Positions 9,685 through 19,235 of a DNA stretch of 64,000 bases are shown here, piece by piece (within the stretch, counting starts at the first letter, position 1; the number at the start of each line of letters is the position of its first letter). The position numbers and the translations under genes were made by a program. Below the pieces are notes generated by a model. The model made no database searches. It saw only the letters and a list, made by a program, of their open reading frames with translations, and was not told the DNA's origin. The stretch is from positions 352,158-416,157 of the forward strand of contig CBIHOV010000002.1 of assembly GCA_966211765.1 (NCBI GenBank). Direction: 5' to 3'. The DNA comes from Paraflavitalea sp966211765. Its GTDB lineage: Bacteria; Bacteroidota; Bacteroidia; Chitinophagales; Chitinophagaceae.

Positions 9685-10170
9685 TTATTCCGCTTCGGCC
9701 AGGAGGCCTTTCACATCGAGGTGTTCTGTCACCATCAGCAGCTCACCCGCTGCATCCAGGGGCCATTGCTCTTTGGGTTTATCCCAATACAGCTCTACCC
9801 CATTCCCATCAGGATCATCGAGGTAAATGGCTTCCGATACGCCGTGGTCCGACATGCCCGTCAATGGATATTGAGCTTCTATAAGCCTTTTAAGGATTAT
9901 AGCCAGGTCTTTACGGGTAGGATACAGAATAGCCGTATGAAACAATCCCGGTGCTTTTTGGGGCGCCGGAGGCGCATTGCGACTGTACCAGGTATTGAGG
10001 CCTATATGGTGGTGGTAACCGCCGGCAGAGATAAAAACTGCCTGGGAACCATAGCGTTGCATTACTTCAAATCCCAGGAGGTCGCGGTAAAATGCCAGCG
10101 ACTTGTCCAGGTCCGAAACCTTGAGGTGTACATGCCCGATCCGGGTTTGAGAAGGTACTTTATATTCCAT
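9685..10170 (-). CDS. VOC-family (glyoxalase/extradiol dioxygenase fold) protein
   Basis: 161 residues from the ATG at 10170; an upstream ATG at 10188 adds only MLLIYL. It consists of two beta-alpha-beta-beta-beta modules. The opening GHVHLKVSDLDKSLAFYRDLLG is the classical VOC start with a metal-binding His; YHHHIGLNTW and GVELYWDKP supply the further His and Glu ligands expected for a metal site. It resembles the CatE group (catechol-2,3-dioxygenase-like) but could also act on an aldehyde or hydroxyquinol. No aromatic degradation genes are nearby, so the substrate is unknown. It ends 75 bases from the oligopeptidase start and may share its transcript. Confidence 0.8.
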   Translation of the reverse strand: MEYKVPSQTRIGHVHLKVSDLDKSLAFYRDLLGFEVMQRYGSQAVFISAGGYHHHIGLNTWYSRNAPPAPQKAPGLFHTAILYPTRKDLAIILKRLIEAQYPLTGMSDHGVSEAIYLDDPDGNGVELYWDKPKEQWPLDAAGELLMVTEHLDVKGLLAEAE

Positions 10171-10211
10171 CAGGTAAATTAACAACAATTGACAACTAAA
10201 AGTTGAGGCAC

Positions 10212-10236
10212 AAAAAAACCGGCTTTTCAGCCGGTT
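10212..10236 (-). terminator. Rho-independent terminator of the sdh operon
   Basis: On the minus strand AACCGGCT, a GAAA-like loop and AGCCGGTT are followed by a run of T. It lies 25 bases after the sdhB stop. Confidence 0.85.
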
Positions 10237-10261
10237 TATAATGATCTATAAAGCATTGAAA

Positions 10262-11026
10262 CTACTTATCAATGGTGAGGCCAGCCCGCAGGTATTCGCT
10301 GTTAAGGCGTGCGATATTGCTGATGGATATCTCTTTGGGACATACTGCTTCGCAGGCGCCGGTATTGGTGCAACCACCAAATCCTTCTTTGTCCATTTGA
10401 GCGATCATATTCAGCGCACGATCCTTACGTTCGGGATCACCTTGTGGCAGTAAAGCCAGGTGACTTACTTTGGCTGATAAAAAGAGGCTGGCAGAGCTGT
10501 TCTTACATGCTGCTACGCAGGCGCCGCAACCGATACAGGCTGCATTGGCAAATGCCAGGTCGGCCTTGTCCTTTTCAATCGGAATGGCATTGGCATCCAC
10601 CGGGTTACCGGTATTTACAGAGATATAACCACCCGCCTGGATAATGCGGTCAAAAGCGGTACGGTCTACCATCAGGTCTTTGATCACCGGGAAAGCTTTC
10701 GCCCTCCAGGGTTCTACCACGATGGTATCGCCATCTTTGTAAGCCCGCATGTGCAGCTGGCAGGTAGTGTTGGCTTGCCAGGGACCATGTGGACGGCCAT
10801 CAATATACATAGAGCAGGCGCCGCAAATCCCTTCCCGGCAATCGTGGTCAAAAGTGATGGGATCTTTCCCTTCACGAATAAGTTCTTCGTTCAGGACGTC
10901 GAACATCTCCAGAAAGGACATTTCCGACGAAACATTTTTCACCTGGTAGGTTTCAAATTGTCCCCTGTCATCCTTATTCTTTTGTCTCCAGACCTTGAGG
11001 GTCAGATTCATGTTATAATGCTTCAT
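10262..11026 (-). CDS. sdhB: Succinate dehydrogenase/fumarate reductase iron-sulfur subunit
   Basis: 254 residues. This is the electron-transfer subunit of complex II, passing electrons from the flavoprotein to the membrane cytochrome. The [2Fe-2S] site is CREGICGAC with Cys63, Cys68 and Cys71, and Cys89 as fourth ligand. The C-terminal ferredoxin-like part holds CIGCGACVAAC and CTNTGACEAVCPK for the [4Fe-4S] and [3Fe-4S] clusters. The start at 11026 (MKHYNMNLTL) is preferred, though the Met at residue 6 is possible. It is the third gene of sdhC-sdhA-sdhB, 40 bases after sdhA. Confidence 0.97.
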   Translation of the reverse strand: MKHYNMNLTLKVWRQKNKDDRGQFETYQVKNVSSEMSFLEMFDVLNEELIREGKDPITFDHDCREGICGACSMYIDGRPHGPWQANTTCQLHMRAYKDGDTIVVEPWRAKAFPVIKDLMVDRTAFDRIIQAGGYISVNTGNPVDANAIPIEKDKADLAFANAACIGCGACVAACKNSSASLFLSAKVSHLALLPQGDPERKDRALNMIAQMDKEGFGGCTNTGACEAVCPKEISISNIARLNSEYLRAGLTIDK

Positions 11027-11066
11027 AGTATATTATTAAGTACCGGGTATATTTGTCTTTGCTTGA

Positions 11067-13040
11067 TTATTTATAAGAACGTTGACTTGGCTTGGCCACT
11101 TCAAATTCCAACACCTCTTTGTGTAACTCCCATTGGCTATCGGCTTTGTATTCCCAGGCCGACACGTACTGGAAGTTGTTGTCATCGCGCAGTGCTTCCC
11201 CTTCTTCCGTTTGGGATTCTTCGCGGAAGTGACCACCACAACTTTCCCTGCGGTTGAGGGCATCTTTACACATCAGCTCACCCAGTTCAATAAAATCAGC
11301 TACCCGGTTGGCCTTATCCAATTCGGGATTCATTTCATTGATGCTGCCGGGGATGCGAACATCGCTCCAGAATTCTTTCTTCAGTTGTTGTATTTCTACA
11401 ATGGCTTCCTGAAGACCTTTTTCATTGCGGGCCATTCCACATTTCTCCCACATGATCTTGCCGAGGCGTTTATGAAAACTTTCTACTGTTTGCTTTCCTT
11501 TAATACCCATCAGCCTTTCGATGCGTGCGCTCACTGCTTTTTCTGTCTCCACAAAAGCTGCATCGGTTGTAGGGATGGCTTTGGTGCGGATCTCATCGGC
11601 CAGGTAATTACCAATGGTATAAGGGAGTACAAAATAGCCATCGGCCAATCCCTGCATCAGGGCAGAAGCACCGAGGCGGTTAGCGCCGTGATCGCTGAAG
11701 TTGGCTTCACCCAGGCAATATAAACCGGGTACTGTCGTCATCAGTTCATAATCCACCCACAAACCTCCCATGGTATAGTGCACAGCAGGATAAATACGCA
11801 TGGGTATTTGGTAGGGATTTTCACCGGTAATCTTTTCGTACATATCGAAGAGGTTACCATATTTCTCTTTCACTACGGCTACACCATGCTTACGTACTGT
11901 TTCAGCATCGGGATTGTTGATACCGAGTTTGCGGCATTCTATCTTTCCATAACGATCAATAGCATCTGCATAATCGAGGTATACGGCCTGTTTGGAAGTT
12001 CCTACGCCATACCCGGCATCACAACGTTCTTTGGCGGCCCGGGAAGCTACGTCGCGCGGCACCAGGTTACCAAAGGCGGGGTATCTTCTTTCGAGGTAGT
12101 AATCTCTCTCCTCTTCGGGTATTTCATCGGCCCGGCGGCTATCGCCTTTTTGTTTGGGCACCCAGATACGACCATCATTACGCAAGCTTTCCGACATCAG
12201 GGTAAGCTTGGACTGGTGATCACCACTTACAGGTATGCAGGTGGGGTGGATCTGTGTATAGCAGGGATTACCAAAATAAGCGCCTTTCACGTGGGCTTTC
12301 CAGGCAGCGGTAACATTACTGCCCATGGCATTGGTAGAGAGGTAAAAAACGTTGCCATAACCACCGGTACACAGCAATACTGCGTGACCAAAATGGCGTT
12401 GCAGTTCACCGGTTATAAGGTCGCGGGCAATGATACCCCTGGCCTTGCCATCGATCTTTACAATATCCAGCATTTCATGGCGGGAATATTGTATTACGTT
12501 GCCCAAAGCTACCTGACGCTCCAAAGCCTGGTAAGCGCCTATAAGTAATTGCTGACCGGTTTGACCGGCAGCATAAAAAGTTCTTTGTACCTGTGTACCA
12601 CCAAAGGAACGGTTGCTGAGCAAACCGCCATATTCACGGGCAAATGGAACACCTTGTGCTACGCATTGGTCAATAATGTTGGCACTCACCTCTGCCAGGC
12701 GATGTACATTACCTTCACGCGCACGGTAGTCACCTCCTTTTACAGTATCATAAAACAAACGGAAAACCGAGTCGCCATCATTCTGATAGTTCTTGGCAGC
12801 ATTGATACCACCCTGTGCGGCAATGGAGTGGGCCCTGCGGGGAGAATCCTGGAAGCAAAAAGTTTTTACTTTATAACCCAGTTCACCGAGTGCTGCCGCT
12901 GCCGAAGCTCCGGCCAATCCAGTACCTATAATAATGATCTCCAGGTTACGCTTATTGGCCGGATTCACCAGCTTGCAATGACCTTTATAATCTGTCCACT
13001 TGGTTTCTAAAGGACCGGCAGGAATTTTTGAATTCAACAT
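11067..13040 (-). CDS. sdhA: Succinate dehydrogenase/fumarate reductase flavoprotein subunit
   Basis: 657 residues. It oxidises succinate to fumarate at a covalently bound FAD on the cytosolic face of the inner membrane. The dinucleotide-binding motif IIIGTGLAGASAA lies at about 36-48. RRAHSIAAQGGINA places the probable histidyl-FAD link at His71. Downstream are conserved substrate-site segments (HPTCIPVSGD, and the active-site region YTMGGLWVDYELMT). The length and the C-terminal HFREESQTEEGEA segment match the B-type enzymes of Bacteroidota and epsilonproteobacteria, which use one diheme cytochrome b. It lies between sdhC and sdhB in an operon. Confidence 0.97.
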   Translation of the reverse strand: MLNSKIPAGPLETKWTDYKGHCKLVNPANKRNLEIIIIGTGLAGASAAAALGELGYKVKTFCFQDSPRRAHSIAAQGGINAAKNYQNDGDSVFRLFYDTVKGGDYRAREGNVHRLAEVSANIIDQCVAQGVPFAREYGGLLSNRSFGGTQVQRTFYAAGQTGQQLLIGAYQALERQVALGNVIQYSRHEMLDIVKIDGKARGIIARDLITGELQRHFGHAVLLCTGGYGNVFYLSTNAMGSNVTAAWKAHVKGAYFGNPCYTQIHPTCIPVSGDHQSKLTLMSESLRNDGRIWVPKQKGDSRRADEIPEEERDYYLERRYPAFGNLVPRDVASRAAKERCDAGYGVGTSKQAVYLDYADAIDRYGKIECRKLGINNPDAETVRKHGVAVVKEKYGNLFDMYEKITGENPYQIPMRIYPAVHYTMGGLWVDYELMTTVPGLYCLGEANFSDHGANRLGASALMQGLADGYFVLPYTIGNYLADEIRTKAIPTTDAAFVETEKAVSARIERLMGIKGKQTVESFHKRLGKIMWEKCGMARNEKGLQEAIVEIQQLKKEFWSDVRIPGSINEMNPELDKANRVADFIELGELMCKDALNRRESCGGHFREESQTEEGEALRDDNNFQYVSAWEYKADSQWELHKEVLEFEVAKPSQRSYK

Positions 13041-13103
13041 ATAACCAGTTTATGGTTTTTGTTTGTCCGGAGTGTTGCTCCGGAATATTTTTTTTTGATT
13101 TGC

Positions 13104-13808
13104 TTAGTTCTGTAAGCCTACCCACTGAAAGTGCATGCTGATAGGCATCAGGGCGAATACCAGGGGTATCAGGATAGAAAACCCAAGACCAACGACGTTG
13201 ATCAGGATCAGGTAACGCTTGTTGTATACACCCAGGGTCCTGAAAGCACTCTGGAAACCATGCGCCAGGTGATAGGCCAGGGAAATACATCCCAATACAT
13301 ATAAGGCCACTATGAAAGGGTTCTCAAATACCAGGGCCATTTTACCGAACAGGTCATGGTGTTCAGGATTATAGGAGGCTTCGGGCAAACCCGTAATACG
13401 GGAAGGCACCCAGAAATGAGAAATGTGCATGATCAGGAACAACAGTAATAAGGTGCCCAGCAAGCCCATAGAGCGGCTGTACCATTTGCTGCCTTTGTTG
13501 CCCATCGTCTTTTGATAGCCTATGCCACGGCGGCTGCGATTCTGGATCTCCACCATAAAGCCCTGTACTACGTGCAGGATGATAAATGCAAAGAGACCAA
13601 TCTCAGCGGCACGGATCACCCAGCTTGAACCCATAAAATGAGCTGCCCGGTTAAACATTTCGCCATCATCAGTGGGATCGAACAGGTCGGCAAAAATGCA
13701 GGCGTTGATCCCTGCATGCACCACCAGGAAGGTGATCAGAAAAATACCCGTTAAACTCATTACCAGTTTTTTACCTATCGAAGACGTAAAGAAGGCGGAC
13801 CATTTCAT
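13104..13808 (-). CDS. sdhC: Succinate dehydrogenase cytochrome b subunit
   Basis: 234 residues with five hydrophobic helices (about 12-35, 65-88, 108-130, 160-182 and 205-228). Several His in or near helices (HAGIN, HVVQGF, HISHFW, HLAHGFQSAFR) can ligate two b hemes. It is the single membrane anchor and quinone-reactive subunit of B-type complex II. It is the first gene of the operon: sdhA starts 63 bases downstream. Menaquinone is the expected quinone in this phylum (established knowledge, not visible here). Confidence 0.95.
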   Translation of the reverse strand: MKWSAFFTSSIGKKLVMSLTGIFLITFLVVHAGINACIFADLFDPTDDGEMFNRAAHFMGSSWVIRAAEIGLFAFIILHVVQGFMVEIQNRSRRGIGYQKTMGNKGSKWYSRSMGLLGTLLLLFLIMHISHFWVPSRITGLPEASYNPEHHDLFGKMALVFENPFIVALYVLGCISLAYHLAHGFQSAFRTLGVYNKRYLILINVVGLGFSILIPLVFALMPISMHFQWVGLQN

Positions 13809-14153
13809 TGGTTAGTATTTATGATTCTTGGCAAGTCCCAGGATGAGCTAATGAATTCATCATGAGGTAAATTGATCTATTCAACTGATTTCGACGCAAA
13901 AATAACGCAGCAAGGTGAAATATCATATTTCGGTAAAAAATTTCCTGATATATATACAATTCTTTGCAACATTTCGTTATACCATGTGATGCTTACACAA
14001 TTGTTGGAAGAGCGTAATATATAATACTGCTATTATGACACTCGGGGCGGACGCTGTTCACCTCACTAATTTTATCAATTCCCGATTCACTTTATATTGT
14101 ACTTCTTGCACTTATTCTAAAATTCCTATCTTAGCCCCCTTAAAATCGACCTA
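13809..14153. other. Divergent intergenic region between sdhCAB and accD
   Basis: 345 bases with no convincing gene. It is AT-rich around 13920-13990. The minus strand carries TATTTTTG at 13904-13897, a perfect TAnnTTTG minus-7 box that could drive sdhC, about 90 bases from its ATG, without a clear minus-33 partner. The plus-strand accD promoter is listed separately. Confidence 0.4.
14106..14134 (+). promoter_or_regulatory. accD promoter (Bacteroidota sigma-70 type)
   Basis: TTG at 14106-14108, an 18-base spacer, then TATCTTAG at 14127-14134 (7 of 8 to TAnnTTTG). The ATG follows 20 bases later, giving a short leader. Confidence 0.55.
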
Positions 14154-15065
14154 ATGAAGCAAGATGAGGATTTTGAGGCCAATCTGGCAGGGGAAGAAGG
14201 ACAAAGTGAAGAGACGAAGAGCAGTTGGTTCAAAAGGATCAAGAAGGGGATTCTGACCAGTACCGCCGAAAAAAAAGAAACACCTGAAGGACTCTGGAGC
14301 AAATGCCCGGAATGCGGTTATATATGTACCGTAACGGAGCTCCGGGAGAATATTTTTGTTTGCCCCAAATGCAATTACCATCACCGTATTGGCAGTTCGG
14401 AGTATTTCGACATTATTTTCGATGAAGACCAGTATGAAATACTGTATGAGAACATCCGTTCCAAAGATTTCCTGCACTTTACCGATCTGAAGTCATACGA
14501 CAAACGTTTGCAGGAAACCTGGGCCAAAACCGATATTACCGATTCCATCCGTGTGGCCAGGGGTACCGTCAAGTCGCAGGACCTGGTGATCGGCTGTATG
14601 GATTTTGAGTTCATCGGCGGTTCCCTTGGCAGTGTAATGGGTGAACGTATTGCCCGGGCAGCCGACCTTTGCCTGGAGCACCGCATCCCGTTGATGATCA
14701 TTTGTAAATCGGGTGGCGCGCGGATGATGGAAAGCGCTTTTTCGTTGATGCAACTGGCCAAGGTATCGGGTAAGCTATCGCAACTTACGGATGCCGGCAT
14801 TCCTTATATCTCTTTACTGACCGACCCTTCATTCGGAGGTATTTCTGCCTCTTTTGGTATGCTGGGCGATCTGAATATTGCGGAACCGGGCGCTCTGATA
14901 GGGTTTGCCGGTCCCCGGGTAATCAAGGAAACCATTAAAAAGGACTTGCCGGAAGGCTTCCAGCGCAGTGAATTCCTGCTGGAACATGGATTCCTCGATT
15001 TCATTGTGCACCGTAAGGAACTAAAAGATAAATTGGCTACTGTACTTTCATTGTTCAAAAACTAA
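14154..15065 (+). CDS. accD: Acetyl-CoA carboxylase carboxyltransferase subunit beta
   Basis: 303 residues. With AccA it transfers the carboxyl group from biotin to acetyl-CoA, the first committed step of fatty-acid synthesis. A four-Cys zinc ribbon (Cys51, Cys54, Cys70, Cys73) precedes the crotonase-fold carboxyltransferase domain, which shows the conserved GSMG-type oxyanion region (GGSLGSVMGERI), ICKSGGARMME, and DPSFGGISASFGMLGD. The N-terminal segment before the zinc ribbon is about 50 residues and acidic, longer than I recall for E. coli AccD. No accA or biotin genes are adjacent. A perfect 16-bp hairpin separates it from smpB. Confidence 0.97.
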   Translation: MKQDEDFEANLAGEEGQSEETKSSWFKRIKKGILTSTAEKKETPEGLWSKCPECGYICTVTELRENIFVCPKCNYHHRIGSSEYFDIIFDEDQYEILYENIRSKDFLHFTDLKSYDKRLQETWAKTDITDSIRVARGTVKSQDLVIGCMDFEFIGGSLGSVMGERIARAADLCLEHRIPLMIICKSGGARMMESAFSLMQLAKVSGKLSQLTDAGIPYISLLTDPSFGGISASFGMLGDLNIAEPGALIGFAGPRVIKETIKKDLPEGFQRSEFLLEHGFLDFIVHRKELKDKLATVLSLFKN

Positions 15066-15083
15066 GAAAAGAATACAGAATAT

Positions 15084-15134
15084 AGAAGACAGCATACAGA
15101 AGCCTGCATCGCAACATGCTGTATGCTGTCTTCT
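15084..15134. repeat. Perfect 16-bp inverted repeat between accD and smpB
   Basis: AGAAGACAGCATACAG (15084-15099) is the exact reverse complement of CTGTATGCTGTCTTCT (15119-15134), with a 19-base loop. No T run follows immediately, although a T-rich stretch starts about 10 bases later. It may be a weak terminator, an mRNA-stabilising hairpin or a mobile intergenic repeat. Confidence 0.7.
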
Positions 15135-15160
15135 GTCTCCTAAATTCTTGTTTTTCCCCC

Positions 15161-15595
15161 ATGTCAATCAGCAACAAATCGGCCTATCATGAGTTTTTCA
15201 TCGAAGACAAATACGATGCAGGACTTGTATTGATGGGAACCGAAGTCAAATCACTCCGGGCCGGCCGGGCTAGTTTCAATGATAGCTACTGCTATTTTCA
15301 GAAAGGGGAATTGTGGATCAAAAGCCTCCACATTGCAGAATATTCTCATGGAATAGGCAATAACCATAACCCTGTACGCGAAAGAAAGCTGCTGCTGCAG
15401 AAGAAGGAATTGCGCAAAATTGAGACCAAGGTCAAAGAAAAAGGATATACCATTGTACCCCTGAAGATCTTCTTCAATGAAGGTGGACTGGCTAAAATGG
15501 AAATTGGCCTGGGTAAAGGTAAAAAACTGTACGATAAGCGTGAGACCATCAAGCAACGGGACAATGACCGTGAGCTGAAACGGTATACCAAATAG
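15161..15595 (+). CDS. smpB: SsrA-binding protein (trans-translation)
   Basis: 144 residues from the ATG at 15161; the frame is open from 15116 but family length and the opening SNKSAYHEFFIEDKYDAG fix the start here. SmpB binds tmRNA and stalled ribosomes and rescues them. Characteristic segments are AGLVLMGTEVKSLRAG, NDSYC, ERKLLLQKKEL and the C-terminal tail YDKRETIKQRDNDRELKR. The tmRNA gene itself is not in this window. It lies about 95 bases after accD, possibly cotranscribed. Confidence 0.97.
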   Translation: MSISNKSAYHEFFIEDKYDAGLVLMGTEVKSLRAGRASFNDSYCYFQKGELWIKSLHIAEYSHGIGNNHNPVRERKLLLQKKELRKIETKVKEKGYTIVPLKIFFNEGGLAKMEIGLGKGKKLYDKRETIKQRDNDRELKRYTK

Positions 15596-15661
15596 GAGAA
15601 ACGAGGCCCCGGAACTCCCCTCTTCCGTTTCTGGCTTGATTTTTTCTCCTTAATTTCACGT

Positions 15662-16645
15662 ATGCTGAAAAAAACACTCCTCCTGTTATCGCTTTTTGCA
15701 GCCCACCAGGTGGGTGCTCAAACAGTAACCGGCGCCTGGTTTGGCAGAGCCGATGTAGTGGATCAGGGCAATCAGAATAACTATTTAACAGAATTTATCC
15801 TGAAACAAAAAGGCGATGAGGTAGAAGGTATTTTCGGTTATTACTTCAAGGATAGTTACCAAAGTTTTTTTGTGCGGGGCACTTACAATAAGACCACCCG
15901 GGAAGTGTTGATTCCTAACTTATCCATGTTCCATTTCAGCTCCTCTACCCGCGGCGGTATTGAATGCCCCATGAGCTTCTATGGCAAACTGATGGTGAGC
16001 CAGGCCAAGAGTACCCTAAGCGGTTCCTTTCTGACAGAACCAAAATATAAATATACCTGCCCTGAATTGCGCACCAGTTTTACATTAGACATTGAGCAAA
16101 ACCAGGATGCCCTGTTGACCAATGTAAGCACCGGCCGTAAGTTCTGGTCGCCTCAACAGGAAGATGTGATCGTTTCCAATTCCAATACTGCAGACAGCAA
16201 GCCAGTAGCTGCTACGGCTGTAATTACGCCTGACTCACTTGTTTTGCAACCTGCTAAATTAGAAGAGGCGGTAAGCAACAAGCTGGTCACGAAATTCGAA
16301 GGCAGGAAGAACATTTATATGCAGGACCTGGAAATAGAAAGCGATTCCATACGGATAAGTTTTTACGATAATGGAGATATTGATGGCGATACGATAAGTG
16401 TATTACTGAACAAAACACCGATCATCGTAAAGCAGGAACTGAGCTCAAGGGCGCTGACCATCTATATAGCGCTGGATGATAAAAGGCCGGTGAGTGAAAT
16501 TGGGATGTTTGCAGATAACTTAGGTAAGTACCCGCCCAACACAGCCCTTATGGTAGTGACAGACGGTGTTCACCGGTATGACATGTACCTTTCCAGCAGC
16601 CTCACGCAAAATGCATTGGTACGATTGCGTAAAAAGAAAAAATAG
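15662..16645 (+). CDS. Secreted protein of unknown function
   Basis: 327 residues with a signal peptide (MLKKTLLLLSLFAAHQVGAQ). The N-terminal half (about 22-160) is a beta-rich domain opening TGAWFGRAD. After a Ser/Thr/Ala-rich linker (about 175-215) comes a C-terminal beta domain with DSIRISFYDNGDIDGDTISV and ADNLGKYPPNTALMVVTDG, a module I recall from other secreted proteins of this group, function unknown. The end is basic (LRKKKK), without a T9SS sorting domain. It is followed by a strong bidirectional terminator. Confidence 0.75.
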   Translation: MLKKTLLLLSLFAAHQVGAQTVTGAWFGRADVVDQGNQNNYLTEFILKQKGDEVEGIFGYYFKDSYQSFFVRGTYNKTTREVLIPNLSMFHFSSSTRGGIECPMSFYGKLMVSQAKSTLSGSFLTEPKYKYTCPELRTSFTLDIEQNQDALLTNVSTGRKFWSPQQEDVIVSNSNTADSKPVAATAVITPDSLVLQPAKLEEAVSNKLVTKFEGRKNIYMQDLEIESDSIRISFYDNGDIDGDTISVLLNKTPIIVKQELSSRALTIYIALDDKRPVSEIGMFADNLGKYPPNTALMVVTDGVHRYDMYLSSSLTQNALVRLRKKKK

Positions 16646-16660
16646 TCAATAGCTTACATA

Positions 16661-16696
16661 AAAAAAGGGGCTCACTTGAAAGTGAGCCCCTTTTTT
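16661..16696. terminator. Bidirectional terminator between 15662 gene and parC
   Basis: GGGGCTCACTT and AAGTGAGCCCC (16667-16690) form an almost loop-less perfect stem flanked by A6 on the left and T6 on the right, so it works for both converging transcripts. Confidence 0.9.
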
Positions 16697-16703
16697 AGCT
16701 TAT

Positions 16704-19226
16704 TTAAAACAATTCAGGCTGATCAGTTTCCGTTTCCTTGATCTCCTTCATTGCCCATTCAAACTCAGTGCTCTTGGTAAAGTCGGCCAGTTTATTGCCT
16801 ACCGCTTTCCAGCCCATCACTTCCACAAAGCCATGGATCTTGATCTTCTGGGTACGTGCCTGTGTACCACGACCAGACTTGATCAACACAATGGGTTCGG
16901 GGTGGGTAGTAACAGAATCCAGGTAGTTGCCATCCCCTTCCTTGATAAACATAAACTTGTTGTTCAGCGTAGTGGTCTCAATTTTGAACCGCTTAATATT
17001 GAACTGTTGTTTATCATTATCCAGGTAAATGGCGGTCACAATTTTCCCGGGATTGAACTTCTCGATCTCTACCACCTGCTCCACATCAAACTTCTTGGTC
17101 AGTTCCTGATCGGTGATCTGATAGGTACCATCAGAATACATCACCAACAACCGGTCTTCGGGTTGGAAGGTACCCAGGTATTCACCTTTGGTCTCGGTGG
17201 TCAACCGGCCAAACTGGTCATCAAACCAAAGCTTACGGCCACCCAATGTAGAACGTCCGGCCTCTTTGAACTTAACGCTCTTGATAGGATATTTCGTCAC
17301 CTGGTTGCCCATGCTCGTGCGGTTCTTGATCTCCAGTTCTTCGAAAGCGAAGTCGAATTCTTTATTCCGGGCAGAACTGTTGGGATTGAGCACAATTTTC
17401 ACGATCTCTGCTTCGCCATTGGGATTGGCAGAGAAGTAATGCACCTTGCTTTTTTCATCTCCCTTGGTAAGATCATACTCTTTATCACGTGTAATACCGG
17501 TTACATTGAATCGCTTGGCGAAGCTGATGCCCGACTTACTATCTCCATAGATCATATTGTAGGTAGTACGCTCGTCATTCTTCTGGAACAAGGCCACATG
17601 GATGATATCTTTTCCAATGAAGGCCTTATCAGACACCTTCACGATCTTCATTTTACCGGTTTTGGTAAAGGCAATGATATCATCGAGTGCTGAACAGTCG
17701 GCAATAAACTCATCCTTCTTTAAGCTGGTGCCAATAAAGCCATCAGCCCGGTTCACATATATCTTAATATTGGCTATGGCTACCTGTTTGGCCTGAATGG
17801 CTTCAAACAATTTAACCTCCGTTTTACGTTCCCTGCCCTTACCGTATTTGCTCTGGAGGTTCTCATACCAGGCCACGGTAAAATCAACCAGGTTATTCAG
17901 GTCATGTTTTACCTGCTTCATCTCCTTCTCCAGCCCCTTGATCTGATCGTTCAGCTCATCAATATCCAGCTTATAGATACGACGCACGGGCTTTTCGGTC
18001 AGCTTTACAATGTCTTCGCGGGTAATATCGCGCTTCAGTAGCTTTCTAAATGGTTCGAATGCCTTGGCGATCGCCAGCAATACCTTATCCCAGGTCTCAT
18101 GTTTCTTTTCCAGTTCCTTATAGATCTTTTCTTCGAAGAAGATCTTTTCCAGTGAGGTATAATGCCATTTTTCCATCAGCTCACCCAGCTTGATCTCCAG
18201 CTCACGTTTCAGCAGGTCCTTGGTCTTATCTACAGACAGGCGGAGGAGTTCATATACACTCAGGAACTGTGGTTTGTGGTCTACGATCACACAGGCATTG
18301 GGTGAAATGCTTACTTCACAATCGGTGAAGGCATACAGGGCATCAATGGTAATATCCGGTGAAATACCGGGCGCCAGGTCTACCTGTACTTCTACTTCAG
18401 CGGCTGTATTATCGGTAACTTTTTTGATCTTGATCTTTCCCTGGTCGTTGGCCTTTACGATGGAGTCCATCAACTGAGCCGTGGTCACCCCATAAGGAAC
18501 ATCCCTGATCACCAGGGTCTTTTTATCCAATTCCTCAATATGGGCGCGCACCCTTACTTTTCCTCCGCGTTTGCCTTCATTATAATTCGTGGCATCCATC
18601 ATACCGCCGGTTTGGAAATCGGGTATCAATTCAAACTTCTTTCCACGCAGGTATTTAATGGCCGCTTCTATCAGTTCTATGAAATTATGTGGTAATATTT
18701 TGGTAGCCAGTCCCACCGCAATACCCTCGGCACCCTGTGCCAGCAATAAGGGAAATTTCATGGGCAAAGTTACCGGCTCATTCTTACGGCCATCATAGCT
18801 CAATGCCCAATCGGTGGTCTTGGCATTGAAGGCTACGTCCAGGGCAAATTTGCTAAGGCGTGCTTCAATATACCGGGCTGCTGCCGCATCGTCACCGGTG
18901 CGCACATCACCCCAGTTACCCTGTGTATCGATCATCAGGTCTTTCTGTCCCATATTCACCAGGGCATCTCCGATACTGGCATCACCATGGGGATGGTATT
19001 GCATGGCCTGTCCAATGATATTGGCCACCTTATTGTATCGGCCATCGTCCATTTCTTTCATGGCGTGCAGGATACGCCGTTGTACGGGTTTCAACCCATC
19101 TTCTACCGCAGGTACCGCTCTTTCCAGGATTACATAGGATGCGTAGTCCAGGAACCAGGTTTTGTATTGGCCGGTTAACCCGGTGTCAAGATTAAATGCC
19201 TGTTCGTTTATTTTTGATTTTGCCAT
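16704..19226 (-). CDS. parC: DNA topoisomerase IV subunit A
   Basis: 840 residues. It is the DNA cleaving-rejoining subunit of a type IIA topoisomerase that unlinks daughter chromosomes. The active tyrosine is Tyr119 in AARYIEARL; the fluoroquinolone-determining area reads YHPHGDASIGDALVNMGQ (about 78-95). The C-terminal half has beta-pinwheel repeats without a clear GyrA-box, and this, with the nearby ParE-type B subunit, argues for topoisomerase IV rather than gyrase. It is the last gene of a five-gene operon starting with parE, 9 bases after the serine hydrolase gene. Confidence 0.9.
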   Translation of the reverse strand: MAKSKINEQAFNLDTGLTGQYKTWFLDYASYVILERAVPAVEDGLKPVQRRILHAMKEMDDGRYNKVANIIGQAMQYHPHGDASIGDALVNMGQKDLMIDTQGNWGDVRTGDDAAAARYIEARLSKFALDVAFNAKTTDWALSYDGRKNEPVTLPMKFPLLLAQGAEGIAVGLATKILPHNFIELIEAAIKYLRGKKFELIPDFQTGGMMDATNYNEGKRGGKVRVRAHIEELDKKTLVIRDVPYGVTTAQLMDSIVKANDQGKIKIKKVTDNTAAEVEVQVDLAPGISPDITIDALYAFTDCEVSISPNACVIVDHKPQFLSVYELLRLSVDKTKDLLKRELEIKLGELMEKWHYTSLEKIFFEEKIYKELEKKHETWDKVLLAIAKAFEPFRKLLKRDITREDIVKLTEKPVRRIYKLDIDELNDQIKGLEKEMKQVKHDLNNLVDFTVAWYENLQSKYGKGRERKTEVKLFEAIQAKQVAIANIKIYVNRADGFIGTSLKKDEFIADCSALDDIIAFTKTGKMKIVKVSDKAFIGKDIIHVALFQKNDERTTYNMIYGDSKSGISFAKRFNVTGITRDKEYDLTKGDEKSKVHYFSANPNGEAEIVKIVLNPNSSARNKEFDFAFEELEIKNRTSMGNQVTKYPIKSVKFKEAGRSTLGGRKLWFDDQFGRLTTETKGEYLGTFQPEDRLLVMYSDGTYQITDQELTKKFDVEQVVEIEKFNPGKIVTAIYLDNDKQQFNIKRFKIETTTLNNKFMFIKEGDGNYLDSVTTHPEPIVLIKSGRGTQARTQKIKIHGFVEVMGWKAVGNKLADFTKSTEFEWAMKEIKETETDQPELF

Positions 19227-19235
19227 AGATCAATG

